Source of the DNA: Asterella californica | Taxonomy: Eukaryota > Streptophyta > Marchantiopsida > Marchantiales > Aytoniaceae | NCBI GenBank assembly: GCA_036924285.1 | Contig: JAYKYS010000007.1 | Coordinates: forward strand, 14,136,001 to 14,200,000 | Length of the DNA stretch: 64,000 nt | Direction: 5' to 3' | Shown here: one piece after another, positions 11,508 to 22,796 of the stretch | Layout: each line of letters opens with the position of its first letter | How positions within the stretch are numbered: the stretch's first letter is position 1 | Program-made: the position numbers and the translations under genes | Notes under the pieces: generated by a model | Told to the model about the DNA's origin: nothing | What the model saw: only the letters and a program-made list of their open reading frames with translations | The model's database searches: none

Positions 11508-11935
11508 TGACTGTACAAATTTTCACAGAACTGAAATTTGTATATTTTCACTTCTCTCATGGTTGTCAACCCCCTCCACTTTGAAAAATTCTTTCTCCCT
11601 CTTCAGACCTCATCTTCTCATGATTTCTTTTGTCCTGGATAGCTTATCATCCACTCTAAAACACTGGAAAGTTTCTCAGGAAAATAAAATTCACAAAAAA
11701 TCTGACAATGACTGTAAATGTTTTCCAGATAACAGAATTCCTCAACTCTCACGAATAGACCCCCTCAACTTTGAAAATTCATTGCTCCCTCTCTAGACCG
11801 CCTTTTCCTATGATCTCTTTTGTCTTAGATAGGTTATCAGTCAATCTAAAACACTAGAAAGTTTCACAGGAAAATAAAATTCACAGAAAAGTTGACAGCG
11901 ACTGTACAAATTTTCCAGAGAGCAGAATTTCTAAA
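11508..11935. repeat. About 195-bp tandem duplication inside the Ty3 element
   Basis: A segment starting GACTGTA and containing AAACACT, AAAGTTTC and AGGAAAATAAAATTCAC recurs with starts near 11510, 11708 and 11900, so just over two copies lie head to tail in the non-coding leader of the element. Copies differ by about 15 to 20 percent. Confidence 0.75.
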
Positions 11936-12219
11936 CTCACAAATTTATCTCCTCTAATAACTTTTCTCTCCTCCTTTCTCTACAACTCTTGTTACACCCT
12001 CTTTCAACTCTCCTCAAACCCTTTCTAAGTGAACAAGATGTAAAGAATGACTTCGAACACGTCATATATCATTACGGGATACACGAAAGGTTCTAACGTT
12101 GCTAACATCGCGTTAGCTCTCTCTCCTCCCAACGTTCTCTCCATGTGCTCTCTCATAATCTCCTTTTGTCGAATATAGAACTGAACTCTAAACATCGTTC
12201 AACGATCCCTTCAAATGAG

Positions 12220-12237
12220 GTCCCGGCAACGGAACCA
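12220..12237 (-). other. Primer-binding site of the complete Ty3 element
   Basis: Directly inside the 5' LTR the - strand reads TGGTTCCGTTGCCGGGAC. It starts with TGG as expected for pairing with a tRNA CCA end, and it resembles the site used by many plant Ty3 elements primed by tRNA-Asp (one block of differences after TGG). The tRNA identity is an inference. Confidence 0.7.
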
Positions 12238-12241
12238 AAAA

Positions 12242-13155
12242 TGTAAATCCTCTGCGGTCCTATCGATCAACTACCCCCTCGATCTCTCAACCTCCACGAT
12301 CGTCATCCACGAATCTGCAACATGTCGGGCCTGTCTCTCACTCAGGGGTCACCTCTGATGGCTTTGATGGAAGCACACCATGAACTTGAAGGGAAAATGC
12401 TGAGTTCACTCATTCATACACCCACAAACTTATCAACTAAAAATCTCCTTAAACACATCAACTAAAATCCTCCATTCTAACGACGTCTCTCAAGTTCTCA
12501 CATGCTAAAAATATCCCACACTCTCTATATTACTCAAGTTGTCATTACGACAATGTGAAAACAAGGATGAGGAGCTCTTCTCTACTCCTCTATTTATACA
12601 TTCTAGGTTTTTACTTTGGTACCCTTCGGTAACTCAACCGTAACTACTTTTACCGGGTTTTACTAAGATATTACTTAAGGTAAAAGCATTAATCACATGG
12701 GCTTCTTACCTTTTCACATGGGCTTATTCCTTCAAAGTCAACAACTTCTAGAAGGATTTTGAAATATTTTCAAGGAATCTCGAATTTCCACCCCCCTCTA
12801 CACTAGGACCCACTAAAAAGGAAACATGTGGAATCTCTTCTTGTTTTTAATGCCCACAAAGTCCACAACTTTAATCCAACCACTAATATCAAGTCAAAAA
12901 GGAGATAAGGGATACTTTCCACCTCCTTTCTACCTTTTAGACAAGATGACAAGATAGTAGTGCTCACTCTTTAGCAAATATCTAAATTCTGCCAAAAGTA
13001 CAGCTAAGTTTAACCATAACTAACTTTTAGCTAGTCATGACTAACTTGATACATCCTTAAAGTACTTTGGCAGCCAATAAACATTCTCAACACTTAGTTA
13101 TAACTAAACACCTTACTAATAGACAAACTTCCTATATGTAACATAGGTCGTTACA
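12242..13155 (-). repeat. 5' LTR of the complete Ty3 element (914 bp)
   Basis: Matches 4398-5308 from end to end with about 20 substitutions and small indels. It lies next to the primer-binding site. On the + strand it starts TGTAAATCC and ends GTCGTTACA. Confidence 0.95.
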
Positions 13156-13519
13156 TGACAGCTAACTCAAGACTACCTATCATTTCAGCATCAGTAACTC
13201 TAACTAGTTCCATCTCTCCTCGGTACTCACGCAGATATCTAGAAATATCTCTTCCTTCAAACCTTCCACACTTATTCACTATCGCTTGCAAAGCCTTGGT
13301 GGATTTTAACTCACCCCCTCCAACGATCGGATGCTGTTGGACTAGGGCCGCAAGTGTCTTCAGAATCTCAGCCGTATCGAGACCAGATGCATATGTCGAT
13401 GTAGTCGCAGGTGCTACAAAAGGTGCTGCAGCAAACGTAGATGCAGCAGCCGTAGAAGTAGCAGCAGCAGTGCTCTTGCGATCCATCTCTTCTCCTTGTA
13501 GTAAACTCAACCTTCTCAA
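13156..13519 (-). pseudogene. N-terminal part of gag of the outer element
   Basis: Read on the - strand from about 13519. An alanine/threonine-rich N-terminus is followed by a helical gag segment (GRFEGRDISRYLREYRGEMELVRVTDAEM). It runs without interruption into the LTR of the nested Ty3 element at 13155. The remainder lies at 4397-3774, on the far side of the insertion. Confidence 0.75.
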
Positions 13520-13536
13520 TCAATGACCCCAAGATC

Positions 13537-13553
13537 TCTCAGTGGAAGCACCA
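13537..13553 (-). other. Primer-binding site of the outer element
   Basis: On the - strand, two bases after the LTR end, the sequence reads TGGTGCTTCCACTGAGA. It begins with the TGG needed to pair with a tRNA CCA terminus and lies between LTR and gag. The priming tRNA was not identified. Confidence 0.55.
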
Positions 13554-13555
13554 GA

Positions 13556-14749
13556 TGTCGAGTTGAGAGTTTTCTTGGGAAGGGCGGAACCTTCTGGCTG
13601 TGATATGATCTTGAAGGCTGTGTTCAATCTACTCAAGGAAGCGTTGGGCTTCAGGCTATGGTTGCTTACTACAGAGGTAGGCTTCAGATCAAAAAGGGAA
13701 CACTATAAACACTCACTCAGGTCGAATGGACCCTCCAGTATGTTGAGGAAGCGAAAATCAGATCAGACTAGCAGTAATAAGATCAGACAGCGAACTTTAA
13801 CAGTCCAGAATCAGAAACATACGATGATTCAGGCTTCAGAACTCCTCCTACATGTAAATGAGGCCCTAATGACCATACACACGAAGTTTCAGCTTGAGAT
13901 CAAATCAGAGTGTCGAGATATGGGCAGAAACGTTCTGAGCAGAGAAATTATGACAATTTCTGGTACCCAGACAGCTATTTCGACCTAGAACAGAGAATTG
14001 GCTCGATCACTTTCGAAGATTCTTACAGGATTTTCAGTACACAGCTTGCTGAACACTCTTGTGAAGTTGGACCTCCTGATTGTACACAGAACTCCAGATC
14101 TCGCTCTCTAAAGTTGCTGTTCCAGATTGAGAGCTTTTCGGACCCCCTCTGCTTCAGCGGTCGCCTCGAATTACTCAGTCACTCAATTGACATGAAAATT
14201 TGGGGACAGTCGTAGCCCTACTGACAGTGAACGTGACCACGAAAGTTTGAAGAGATTTTCTCAAATCTACTGCGATTGACACCGAAAACCCCAAAATCAA
14301 CAGAAGTGCTGCAATTCTGACATAAATCGAACTTCAATCAGCCATAACTCCTTCTTTATTGCTCCAAATCGATCAAAAAGTTTGCTGACAGTGCTTGGCA
14401 CGACGAACTCTATCTCCCTGTGCTATCAGATTTCGAAGTCCTCTCACCAAATGCTCTAACTCCTCTTAAGACCTCTACTACTAAGTTTAGTAGTACATAA
14501 AGACAAAATTGGACCAATGAGAGTTCATAGCTTCACTCCCCTGTCCTTTTGTGTCCCAAACCACGTGGTGACTTAATTTTGCACATAGGCTACCACGTCA
14601 AGCCCCTAAAGTGCCAGCGTAACCCTTAAACTACATGCGAAGACATGTAAAACGGCACGTAATCATGCATGGGCGACACGTAATTACAACCCATGAGCTT
14701 AAGTCCATCTACATGGTAATCAACCTACTAAGACTCAAAATATATAACA
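13556..14749 (-). repeat. 5' LTR of the outer Ty3-type element
   Basis: On the + strand it runs from TGTCGAGTTGAGAG to TATAACA, about 1.19 kb. The low end shares the pattern (GAGAGT, TTCTTGGG-AGGGCGGA, CTTCTGGCTGTGAT) with LTR ends at 18956, 22797 and 25140, and the TATAACA end is shared with those at 19199 and 27157. The primer-binding site and gag follow on the - strand. ORFs on the + strand here are fortuitous. Confidence 0.7.
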
Positions 14750-14859
14750 CCCTCTAGTGTCGACTTCTCTGAGGTCCTAATTTCACTCAGAGATACTAAC
14801 GCTTGGCAGAGAGGTGAATTATTTACAATGTAAAAAGATTCACATCACGACACCGCGAG

Positions 14860-16420
14860 TCATGTTCGGAAACATTCATATATACAATGGATTCCAACAA
14901 TGGCATCTAAGAGGTAGTGTTATCAATATCCTTCAAATACAAACATGGTCCAAACACATTTACCACGTATGGCTGATGAAGAAGGTTCTATCATAGTGGA
15001 AATCAAAAGAAAACTGACTCTAAAATCAATCTATAAAACAAGCTACGTTCGACCTAACAAAGTAATGCGAGCTTTACATTATCTTATTGATACACACTTA
15101 TACAAACATCACAATATCGAGCTGAATGAAAATTGGATTCACACTTTCAAAGACAATTATTCCAAAGAACAACTCCGATTCGATGAAGTAGAAACCATCG
15201 AAACAAATAACGAGTTCGATGAAAATAATCACGAACCGAACACAAACACTGATATATTTATTGCAAACTTTTTAGATCCTGAAATGATTTACGCCAATGA
15301 AAAGTATAAACTTACTGTGGCTCCTAGCGAGGGATATCACCTTTTGAATTTATTCAAAGATGAATTTTGTGAAGAGACTAATTTTCCTAGTTTGTTTTTT
15401 GGCCACGGAAGAAACAAACAAATCGTTTCGAAGATGTCATATCACAAACTAGCTTCATGGGAATTATTATACAAAACTCATAAATTTGCTAGACATTTAC
15501 CAAACATCTTTTTCAAGATGTCCAAAATCTGCATCGAGAAAATTCTAAGCATTTCTTGGATTCGAGTAAGGAAAAGTAAACTACAAGGCTCTCCTTTGAC
15601 AGCGAAACAAGTCAAGGATGACAATTTCAAACAACAACTTCTTATATCAAATCAAGCTTTTCCTTGTTTGTCCCAATTACGATTCACTCCAGACTATTAC
15701 CAAGTCGTTAAGCGAAATCTTTTCGCGATGATCCGACAATTAGGAAAACCTACATTTTTCATTACTTTAACTGCGAACGAAAAAAACTGGAAACCGTTGA
15801 TGAACACCTTATTCAAATTGAACAAAATGGATAACCATATACCATTGCCGGACGATGAAGAAACCTTAAGTTCTTCACAAAAACAACAACTTCTTAGACA
15901 AGATCCTGTCACATGTGCACGATATTACGAACATAGATCACAATGTTTCCGTAAGCTTATTCAACATAACCAATTAATTTTGGGAAATGTATCCGATTTC
16001 TTTTTTGTAACTGAATTTCAAAGCAGAGGCAGTCCACATGATCACGGACTACTGTGGATAAAAAATGCTCCTGTTTTCAAGATAGATCCTGATGAATCAA
16101 TAACAACTTTCATAGACGAATACATTTCTACTGATCATCACTTATCGAGCGAAGAGATGATCAAATGTCAAACTCATCATCACACAAATACTTGCTATGA
16201 GAAAAGATCTTCATCTTCTTGTCGATTTTGATTTCCATGGCATCCCATGTCGAAAACAACAATATTATATCCTTTAACTAACGATGAACTTGATGATGAA
16301 ACGACGAGAGATATAAAGCTTAAATCTATAAGGATCATGGATGTGGAATTGCCACGATGATTTAAGTTTCAACCGTTCCATTTTGAGAGTGACTCTGCTG
16401 TCTACAACTATATGACGATG
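14860..16420 (+). pseudogene. Helitron Rep (HUH endonuclease) half
   Basis: Rolling-circle transposase N-terminal and Rep region. Conserved Helitron pieces are QTHLPRMADEEG with NVRPNKVM-like text near 14945-15080, the long region before RYYEHRSQCFRKL, and the two-histidine metal-binding motif in GSPHDHGLLWI near 16030-16060. The frame breaks at about 14940 (the preceding residues HIYNGFQQWHLRGSVINI are in another frame) and a TGA follows CRF near 16229, after which Helitron-like residues continue (FPWHPMSKTTIL) to about 16420. The helicase domain that should follow on the same strand is instead on the opposite strand. No 5' TC end or 3' CTRR hairpin could be fixed. Confidence 0.85.
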
Positions 16421-18227
16421 CTCGATCGATTGTAAATATATAACTGCTTAGGATTTTTCACTCTGGATAATGCAGTGTATGTCAATCCGTGTCGATTTAT
16501 GTGCTTAGGACTGAAAGCTACTTGATGCATGGTCAATCCTTGCGATCTGTGGACAGTTCGTGCAGATGCTTGTTGAACAGGGAATTGTGTTCTAGTGGTC
16601 TTATGTTCTCTGGTATATTTATTGACTGGAAATTGTTGTGAAATTCTCATAATGGGCGTCCAAGATGGATTAATGTTAATGGAATAAAAATGTTTTTGTT
16701 TGTTCCTCGTTTGTGTTCCAATCTTTGGATCAAAAAATTGGATCCAAATGATTTGATCATCGTTATATGTTGTTGTGGACATGAAAATCCCATCGCTTCC
16801 ATTGGTGAATCCATCTCGTGTGTTATAATTATAACATAATTCTACTAACATGGTAACTTTTAGAGATAAAATACTGTGTAATCCAACTGTATCTTTTGGA
16901 TTTATTGATATCTTAAATCTTTTCGATATAACAGAAGAAAAATGATCTTTTGAATGGAATAAATATTCATTCCCATCAGTTATACTAAATACATGTTGAT
17001 TATGAAGTTTTGTATCTTTGTTAGTGTAAAATAAATGAGTATATCGTTTGGTTTAGAATACATTTTTTGATAAGTTGAATTTAAATAATGTAGATCAGAA
17101 GATGTTTGTTGGTTGATGCGAATACGATTCAAAATTTGTAAAAAATCTGTATTGTTCTGACGCATAGGTTGAGTCAGTTCATAGTGTTTGAAAAATGAAG
17201 ACCATATGTTAGTAGCAATATTTTGAGAATAAATATTAGAAGACTGAAAAATCCATGAATCTTGAACAGGTTGTACTTGATAAAAATCACCACAAACAAT
17301 TATATCTATGCCATCGAATGGAAGGTTGAAATTCTGAGTTATTTGTTGTAGTCTTTGGTTTAAGAGAACATGTAAGAGAACATTCTTGCGCCCACCAGAG
17401 AGATTTCGTCTATCACTAATAATCTTAATTGACTATAATATTTGATGTATTTATCCAATCGATCTGGACTTAATTTTGACACGTTCATATCGTAAGAGTC
17501 TTTAGGGATCGCTAAGGCACTATGAATAGTCATTCCTTGTATGTTATATGCAGCTCGTCCTGTGTATGCTATCTTCAAAACTTTTATTTGTTCGGGATCA
17601 TTAAACCTGGATTTATCATCTTTGTATATCCATGACAATCCTTGTATAATTTTTAATAAGGTGAATGTTTTATCAGTTCCTGCTTCTCTCGTAAGAAATA
17701 AATGGATTGGTTCATGTGGAAAGTGTTTTTTTATACATACAATCATTGAAGATTAGCTTTTGTTGTTTGTTCAATTGACGTAACTCAACACAAAACGATT
17801 CTATTGGTATTAGAGGATCTTTGATCGGGAAGGTTTCTTCACGATTCGTAGTCCTAGAAGTACATTTAAGAGTAGTTCGTTGCATTAAGTCGACATTGTC
17901 CAAATCCAAATTGCTTGAATCCTGTTCCGGTTCGCTTTGTTCGTTATGATATTCTCTTATTTCTTCAAGTTCTACCACCTCATCCTCAAATTTCTTCCAA
18001 TCCTCGTTTACTTCAACCATATTGTACTTAAAAGTATATAAATTTTGTAAGAATAGAATATGTGATTTATGTCTATTATATGTATTTTCCCATGCTTCAG
18101 TTGAATCTTTAATGTTGTTCTCGTCGTAAAGAAAAAGGACGTATAACCGCACTTGCTCTCTGAAATAGTCTTCCGGTTGTTTATATTGGTCGAAACATAT
18201 CCATCGAACGATTTTAGATTTTCTCAA
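16408..18227 (-). pseudogene. Helitron helicase (PIF1-like) half, inverted relative to Rep
   Basis: Read on the - strand: the linker preceding the helicase (QPEDYFREQVRLYVLF, 18227-17712), then a damaged Walker A (EAGTDKT instead of GxGKT) near 17690, Walker B LVIDEISLVG near 17410, motif III GDFYQVQPV near 17290, and the C-terminal motifs VHRSQGLTMHQVAFS and TYTALSRVKN near 16560-16440. Several frame changes separate these blocks. It shares its last bases (about 16408-16440) with the end of the Rep half on the other strand, so an inversion with loss of the intervening part is the likely history. Confidence 0.85.
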
Positions 18228-18610
18228 TCTTCTATTTTGTGAAGCTAGTCATCTAAAAATACAGAAGGAGTTGTCTCTTCTTAAAATAGCAGACTCCACT
18301 GCCTACCAAAATTAGTCAGGGTCAACGACCTCCTATCTTACTCCTTACTCCTGATCGCTAGGTGTGATCTCCACTGGATCCTCTCATACCTAATCTCATA
18401 ATTCAGCTTCTGATAAAGTGAGAAGCCCTGCTGGTACCTCTGGTACGGCTGAGATGGCTTCCTCTTCGATGTTCGTGATGTGTGCTTCCATCACGGCTTC
18501 AGAAGACAGAAGAGGCTTCTGGGAAGCTAAGTCCACCTACGCTTCCTGACTCTTCTGCTCCACCTGTTTGACGCTGGGAGCTGGAGTGACCTCACAGTGG
18601 TTAGAGGTAG
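18228..18610. other. Junction region without a gene
   Basis: Contains repeated GAAGAC/CTTCTG words and short unconnected frames. It lies between the Helitron remnant and a gag fragment, and nothing further can be assigned. Confidence 0.4.
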
Positions 18611-18951
18611 TCACCTCCTCCACTCTAAACACCTGGGAAGAATCTCGGCTTTCTGGCTTCGAGAAGACACCTTGTCTGCCGGAGCTTCTTTTGTCGTCTT
18701 CTCGGTTTCTAGTGCTGTCATCACCAAGTGGACAGCGAGGTCGAACTCCTCCTTGTCGATATCTCTCCCAATCGCTGGTCCTGGTGCATGAGAAGACGTA
18801 GCGGTATGTTGGGGAATTGAAGAAAGACCGTAAAGAGTCTTCAGGTCCTCGATCTGCCGATCCAAGTAGCGGAACATGCTCTCCTTGCAGTCCACTAACA
18901 ACTCCCGAGAATCGTCATCACACTCACGAGCCAGGGTCAAAAGCTTCCTAC
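18611..18951 (-). pseudogene. gag start of a third LTR-element copy
   Basis: The frame on the - strand immediately below an LTR contains LVDCKESMFRYLDRQIEDL and DKEEFDLAVHLVMTAL, a helical gag-like segment followed by a basic serine-rich end. A TGG primer-binding-like site (TGGTAGGAAGCTTTTGAC on the - strand) lies between it and the LTR at 18956. The rest of the element is missing. Confidence 0.55.
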
Positions 18952-18955
18952 CAGA

Positions 18956-19199
18956 TGTCAGAGCGAGAGTCTTTCTTGGGGAGGGCAGACCTCCTGACTG
19001 TGATCGATCCAAGAAAACGACCAGAAGGTAGGAGTAGGAAAGTAGTTCTAAACAGAGAAGGGAACCGAATGCCATGGAGGTGGTGGTCTTTTGACATCAC
19101 CTCATTTTGCTTGGCTGTGAGTTGGGATTGGAGGGGATCTCCTTCCTGCGACTCAATGACGATAGTATAAGATCGATACCTAGGTAGGATTCTATAACA
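18956..19199 (-). repeat. Short, internally deleted LTR of the outer-element family
   Basis: Starts on the + strand with TGTCAGAGCGAGAGTCTTTC, continues TTGGGGAGGGCAGACCTCCT, and ends TATAACA. Both termini match the LTRs at 13556-14749 and 25140-27157, but the length is only about 244 bp, so most of the LTR body is deleted. Confidence 0.6.
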
Positions 19200-19657
19200 C
19201 ACAAGAAAACTAAAAGATGCTCGAAAGTAGTAATTTAAGGATCGAACCCACAGAGATGCAAGTAAAGATCATCCAAAAGTAGTAAACATGTGACAAAGGT
19301 GATTCTTTATAGTTATCTTTTATTCTCATGGGCAGAAATCAATCCCGGTGGAGATCAAACTCAGGTCTATCCAACAAGACAGAGTTGATAATCTTGACAA
19401 ATAACATAACAGGTACTAAACAGGTCAAGGACCTCAAGAAACAGAAAAACAACAGAGAAACAGAGCCACAGAGGTAAATGTCACGATAAAGAAATACCGC
19501 TGAAGTGCTACTAAGTAGCCTCTAACACCATAAACGCTAAGTATCTTCACACTAAGTTATTTCTACTACTACTGCTCTCGGAAAACTCTGGCGAAGACGT
19601 ACTTCATACCTCTACCCTTTCTTCGTACTTCATACTTTCTTCGCATCATATTCAAAC
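19200..19657. other. No gene recognised
   Basis: Unassigned sequence between the short LTR and a coiled-coil fragment. A small - strand frame (19859-19569) is taken as fortuitous. Confidence 0.4.
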
Positions 19658-20064
19658 TTGGAGGCGAAGAAAGAAGTAGTGGCGAAGACCGAAGAAGCCA
19701 AAACCTTGACTTCGGAGCGTGAGGAGGTACTTCGTCAGAAGATGGTACAAGGAAAGGAACATGAGAAAGTTCTTTCCCTTGTAAAGAAGGAGTTAGATGA
19801 GATGCGTCAACAAAGAGATCGAAATCAGGACATCGTCGCAGGATGACGAAGGAGATCAAGGACTTAAAGCGACGATTAGTGAAGGCCGAGGAACAGAGCG
19901 CTCAACTTCGGAGTAGAGTCGAGCCAACGCTGAAGAACTACTTCGCCACCGATTTGGATACTTCGGAGCTGACGATTCTTCGAGATATTAGGCAGGAGTT
20001 CACAGCTGCAGATGTAGAGGGTTCTTCAACGAAGAACCGCAAGCTAGATTGGGACAACGGGTAG
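19658..20064 (+). pseudogene. Coiled-coil gene fragment of unknown origin
   Basis: Two overlapping + strand frames (19658-19846 and 19843-20064) together read as one charged heptad-rich coiled coil: SEREEVLRQKMVQGKEHEKV, then KEIKDLKRRLVKAEEQSAQL, then an acidic-hydrophobic tail. The change of frame at about 19845 suggests a broken gene. No start, intron or family could be recognised. A gag-like or host structural protein fragment are both possible. Confidence 0.4.
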
Positions 20065-22796
20065 TTAGAGAGCTTAGAGAGGTTAGAGCGACCGTTGAGT
20101 TCTCGGTTAGCAAGATAGCTAGGGAGTTAGCGATAAGAGCTGGTGTTGTTCCTGGTGTCGTTTCAGACACAAGACCTTCATCCGATGGACCAGATGTACA
20201 CCCGACTTCTTAGAAAGAAGATCCGTCATCTTCGGAGAAATCTGTATATAAGCGTTGTGTTGTTCGCACTCAGTACCTCTATGTGTTTGTTATTTTGGAT
20301 TTTCTATTTCTTGAGTTTACGGAGCCATTGTGTGTTTGTCAACTTCGGAGATTTACCTACGAAGTATCGTAGTTTGTTGTGGTAGGAATTAGTCTGGGTG
20401 CCGAAGACCTTGCTGTTTGACATCTGAAATCAGAGTAGGAGTTTGTGACGAAGTCCGAGAATAGACCAGCACCTGCGAGGTTAGTTTGCTACGAAGACGT
20501 TTTTGGACGAAGTTGACTTTCGAGGAAGTTGTTCTTTAGTGAGGACACTTTGGAAGAAGTTGAACCTGGTACTTCTGACTTCTTGAAGAACCTACTCACG
20601 GATAGTTACTTTCTTCAAAACAATCTTCGCTGAAGATCAACTTCTTCGTCAATTTCTCTCCGGTTCTCATCGTCTTTTTTGACACTGTAGACACGATATG
20701 ACAATGACTTAACATCTTTCTCATATATCTTCACGACTTTGTCACACATGCTGTAGTTAGTGTTTTTCTCAGTCCGACAAAGTTCTTCTTCGGCCGAAGT
20801 ATGAAGAAGTCATTCTCCACCAACTTCATCGATTCTTAAATCCTTGGTAACTTCGTCATTCGGACTCCGTTTTCTCGCACAACATATCATTAGAAAGCTC
20901 TTCGTCTAAAGAATCCATTCATGAGGAAATTCTATCCAAACTGACTTCGCAACTTCAATTGATTCTTCAAGAGCAGATCTTCTTCACTAAACTTCCTAAT
21001 TAACACTACTCTACTTCTACCCTCTATCTTCTACTACCTATTCTTCTTGTCTACTCTACAACTAGTCAATTAATTAACAAAAACGAAAAATCAAGGCTTC
21101 ATAGATTCTAGGCACGCTTTGCTAGGCGCACGCATATGCACATTTCTACAAGCGGACGCTACATACACAGAATTTTAGAGTAGGTTTGTACCTCCGCTCT
21201 CAGCAAAGCATCGACACGATGTAGAATAGGAGTAGACAACATAGAACAGAGAACGGCATCATCGTGCAGTCTTGCTTCTAGACTGGTGTGTCAAGGGTAG
21301 AGACAGGAAGTGGATGGAGTGAGCTTCCAGAAGTCAATGTACCTTCTTCTCGGAGAATTGATTTTGGATTTGATTGCAGAAGCTTTGTTTGTGTCTTCTG
21401 GGCAATGGGTTTCCTCGAATTCATACTCAATTGTGCATGGGAAGCCTTTTTCTTGAGTGGCGGTGATTGTTAGAAGCTGTGCAGAGTCGAAGCTTGTCTC
21501 ATCCAGTGGAGCACTTCGGATCCACGTATGGACTGACCTATGGAAGAGTGATCTCTACCGTCATAGTACTCGGAGCAACAACACAAGAAAATTAAAGACT
21601 TCTTTCCACAACAGAAGACGACATCTTCGATTGGAAGACTGTGTAACTATAAGCCGATTTATGGTCTTCTGCCCCAAATTACTACAAGCAGGGATGGCTT
21701 GTTAGTCAGGATCCGGACTAGAAGCCTATCAGAATCTTAATTTCTCCTTTTCCTCTTGTTTCCTCTCGTTTGGATTTTCCCTTCTTCTCTTCTTCTCCCA
21801 TCTTCCCATCTTCTCACCTTCTTCCATTTGACTTCCGAGACTTCTATTGAGCTTCTGTGGAGATGAATGTCATTGTAGTGCTGCAGGAAGACCGTTTCCA
21901 TAGACAGAAGCCTGAGAAGGCTACAGGAGGCATACACCATATGATTAATCTAACCCCGTTGGAAATTGGAAGAGCAATGTGTGATAGGCATTGATAATTT
22001 GACATCTACGAAGCAGAGACAGTCTTTTGGAGATCTCATAAGCCGAGTTTGTGGTGCCCACAATTTATAGAATGTACGAATTTTTGAAATTTTTGAAGTT
22101 AATCACATGTCCGTGTAATTGAAATAATCTTGTTGCTTAAGATTACATCTTGCTTAGAAGAAAGATGGTCTTAAGAACTTTTAACTTCGACTTCTTCCGA
22201 AGACGGAAGAAAAACATCTTCCGAGAAGACGTCTTCTCGACCAGGTCTTCCGAAGACGGAAGACGGAAGACGCGTGTCTTCCAGAAGACAACGATCGCGA
22301 CTGCATGGGCATTAACCGCACACCACCCAGTAGGAGAGTAGGTGTACCTACTAGGTAGTCCAAGGTAGTAGGTAGGTCAGGTAGGTCGAAGAACCCCTAA
22401 CTACACAAGAAGATACAGGAGAAGCGCATTAGCGCAAAAACCATCGATTGCTTCCCGTATCGAAGACATTAGCGCAGAAGATCGAATTAGGAGGTGCTGA
22501 ATTGAGTAAGGAGGACCAGCAACGTGAAATTGTGGAACAGCAAGGATCGAATCGTAGCTAGAGAGAAAGCAAGGACGAATTTTTGAGAGTAGGAAGCACC
22601 ATCGAGCTGAAGGAGTCTCCTGTAGATTCCTAGAAGCAGAGATTGAAAGGCGATTGAAAAAGAATCGGAGGAAGAGCACTGATCGATTGAGAAGCAGCAG
22701 GACGTGACGTCAGATTGACGATAGGAGTAGTTTTCTGGGGTCGCATTGGAAGTTGAGGTGGAGCCGGAAGCGCGTAGAAGACTGAAGGCACTACGG
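20065..22796. other. GAAGAC-rich non-coding block
   Basis: About 2.7 kb with many copies of GAAGAC, GTCTTC and ACTTCG in both orientations and no credible ORF. It ends at the LTR of copy A. It may be a degenerate, non-autonomous element, but no termini were found. Confidence 0.45.
22222..22239. repeat. 18-bp perfect palindrome
   Basis: CGAGAAGACGTCTTCTCG reads the same on both strands. It lies in a cluster of GAAGAC/GTCTTC words that could fold into hairpins. Confidence 0.85.

Larger units (their letters stand above)
4398..13155 (-). mobile_element. Complete but inactivated Ty3/gypsy LTR retrotransposon
   Basis: An 8.76-kb element on the - strand: 5' LTR 12242-13155, primer-binding site near 12220-12237, extra ORFs, gag, CCHC, protease, reverse transcriptase, RNase H, integrase, a purine-rich tract beside the 3' LTR, and 3' LTR 4398-5308. 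The protease-RT-RH-integrase order places it in Ty3/gypsy. The LTRs begin TGTA and end TACA in either orientation and differ at roughly 20 positions over 912 bases, so the insertion is fairly young. Several nonsense codons and one frameshift show it is not autonomous now. It sits inside the gag ORF of another element. Confidence 0.93.

Noticed and set aside
13542..14215. + strand frames of 148 and 101 codons
   Set aside because: They lie within the LTR at 13556-14749 and have no family or splice support.
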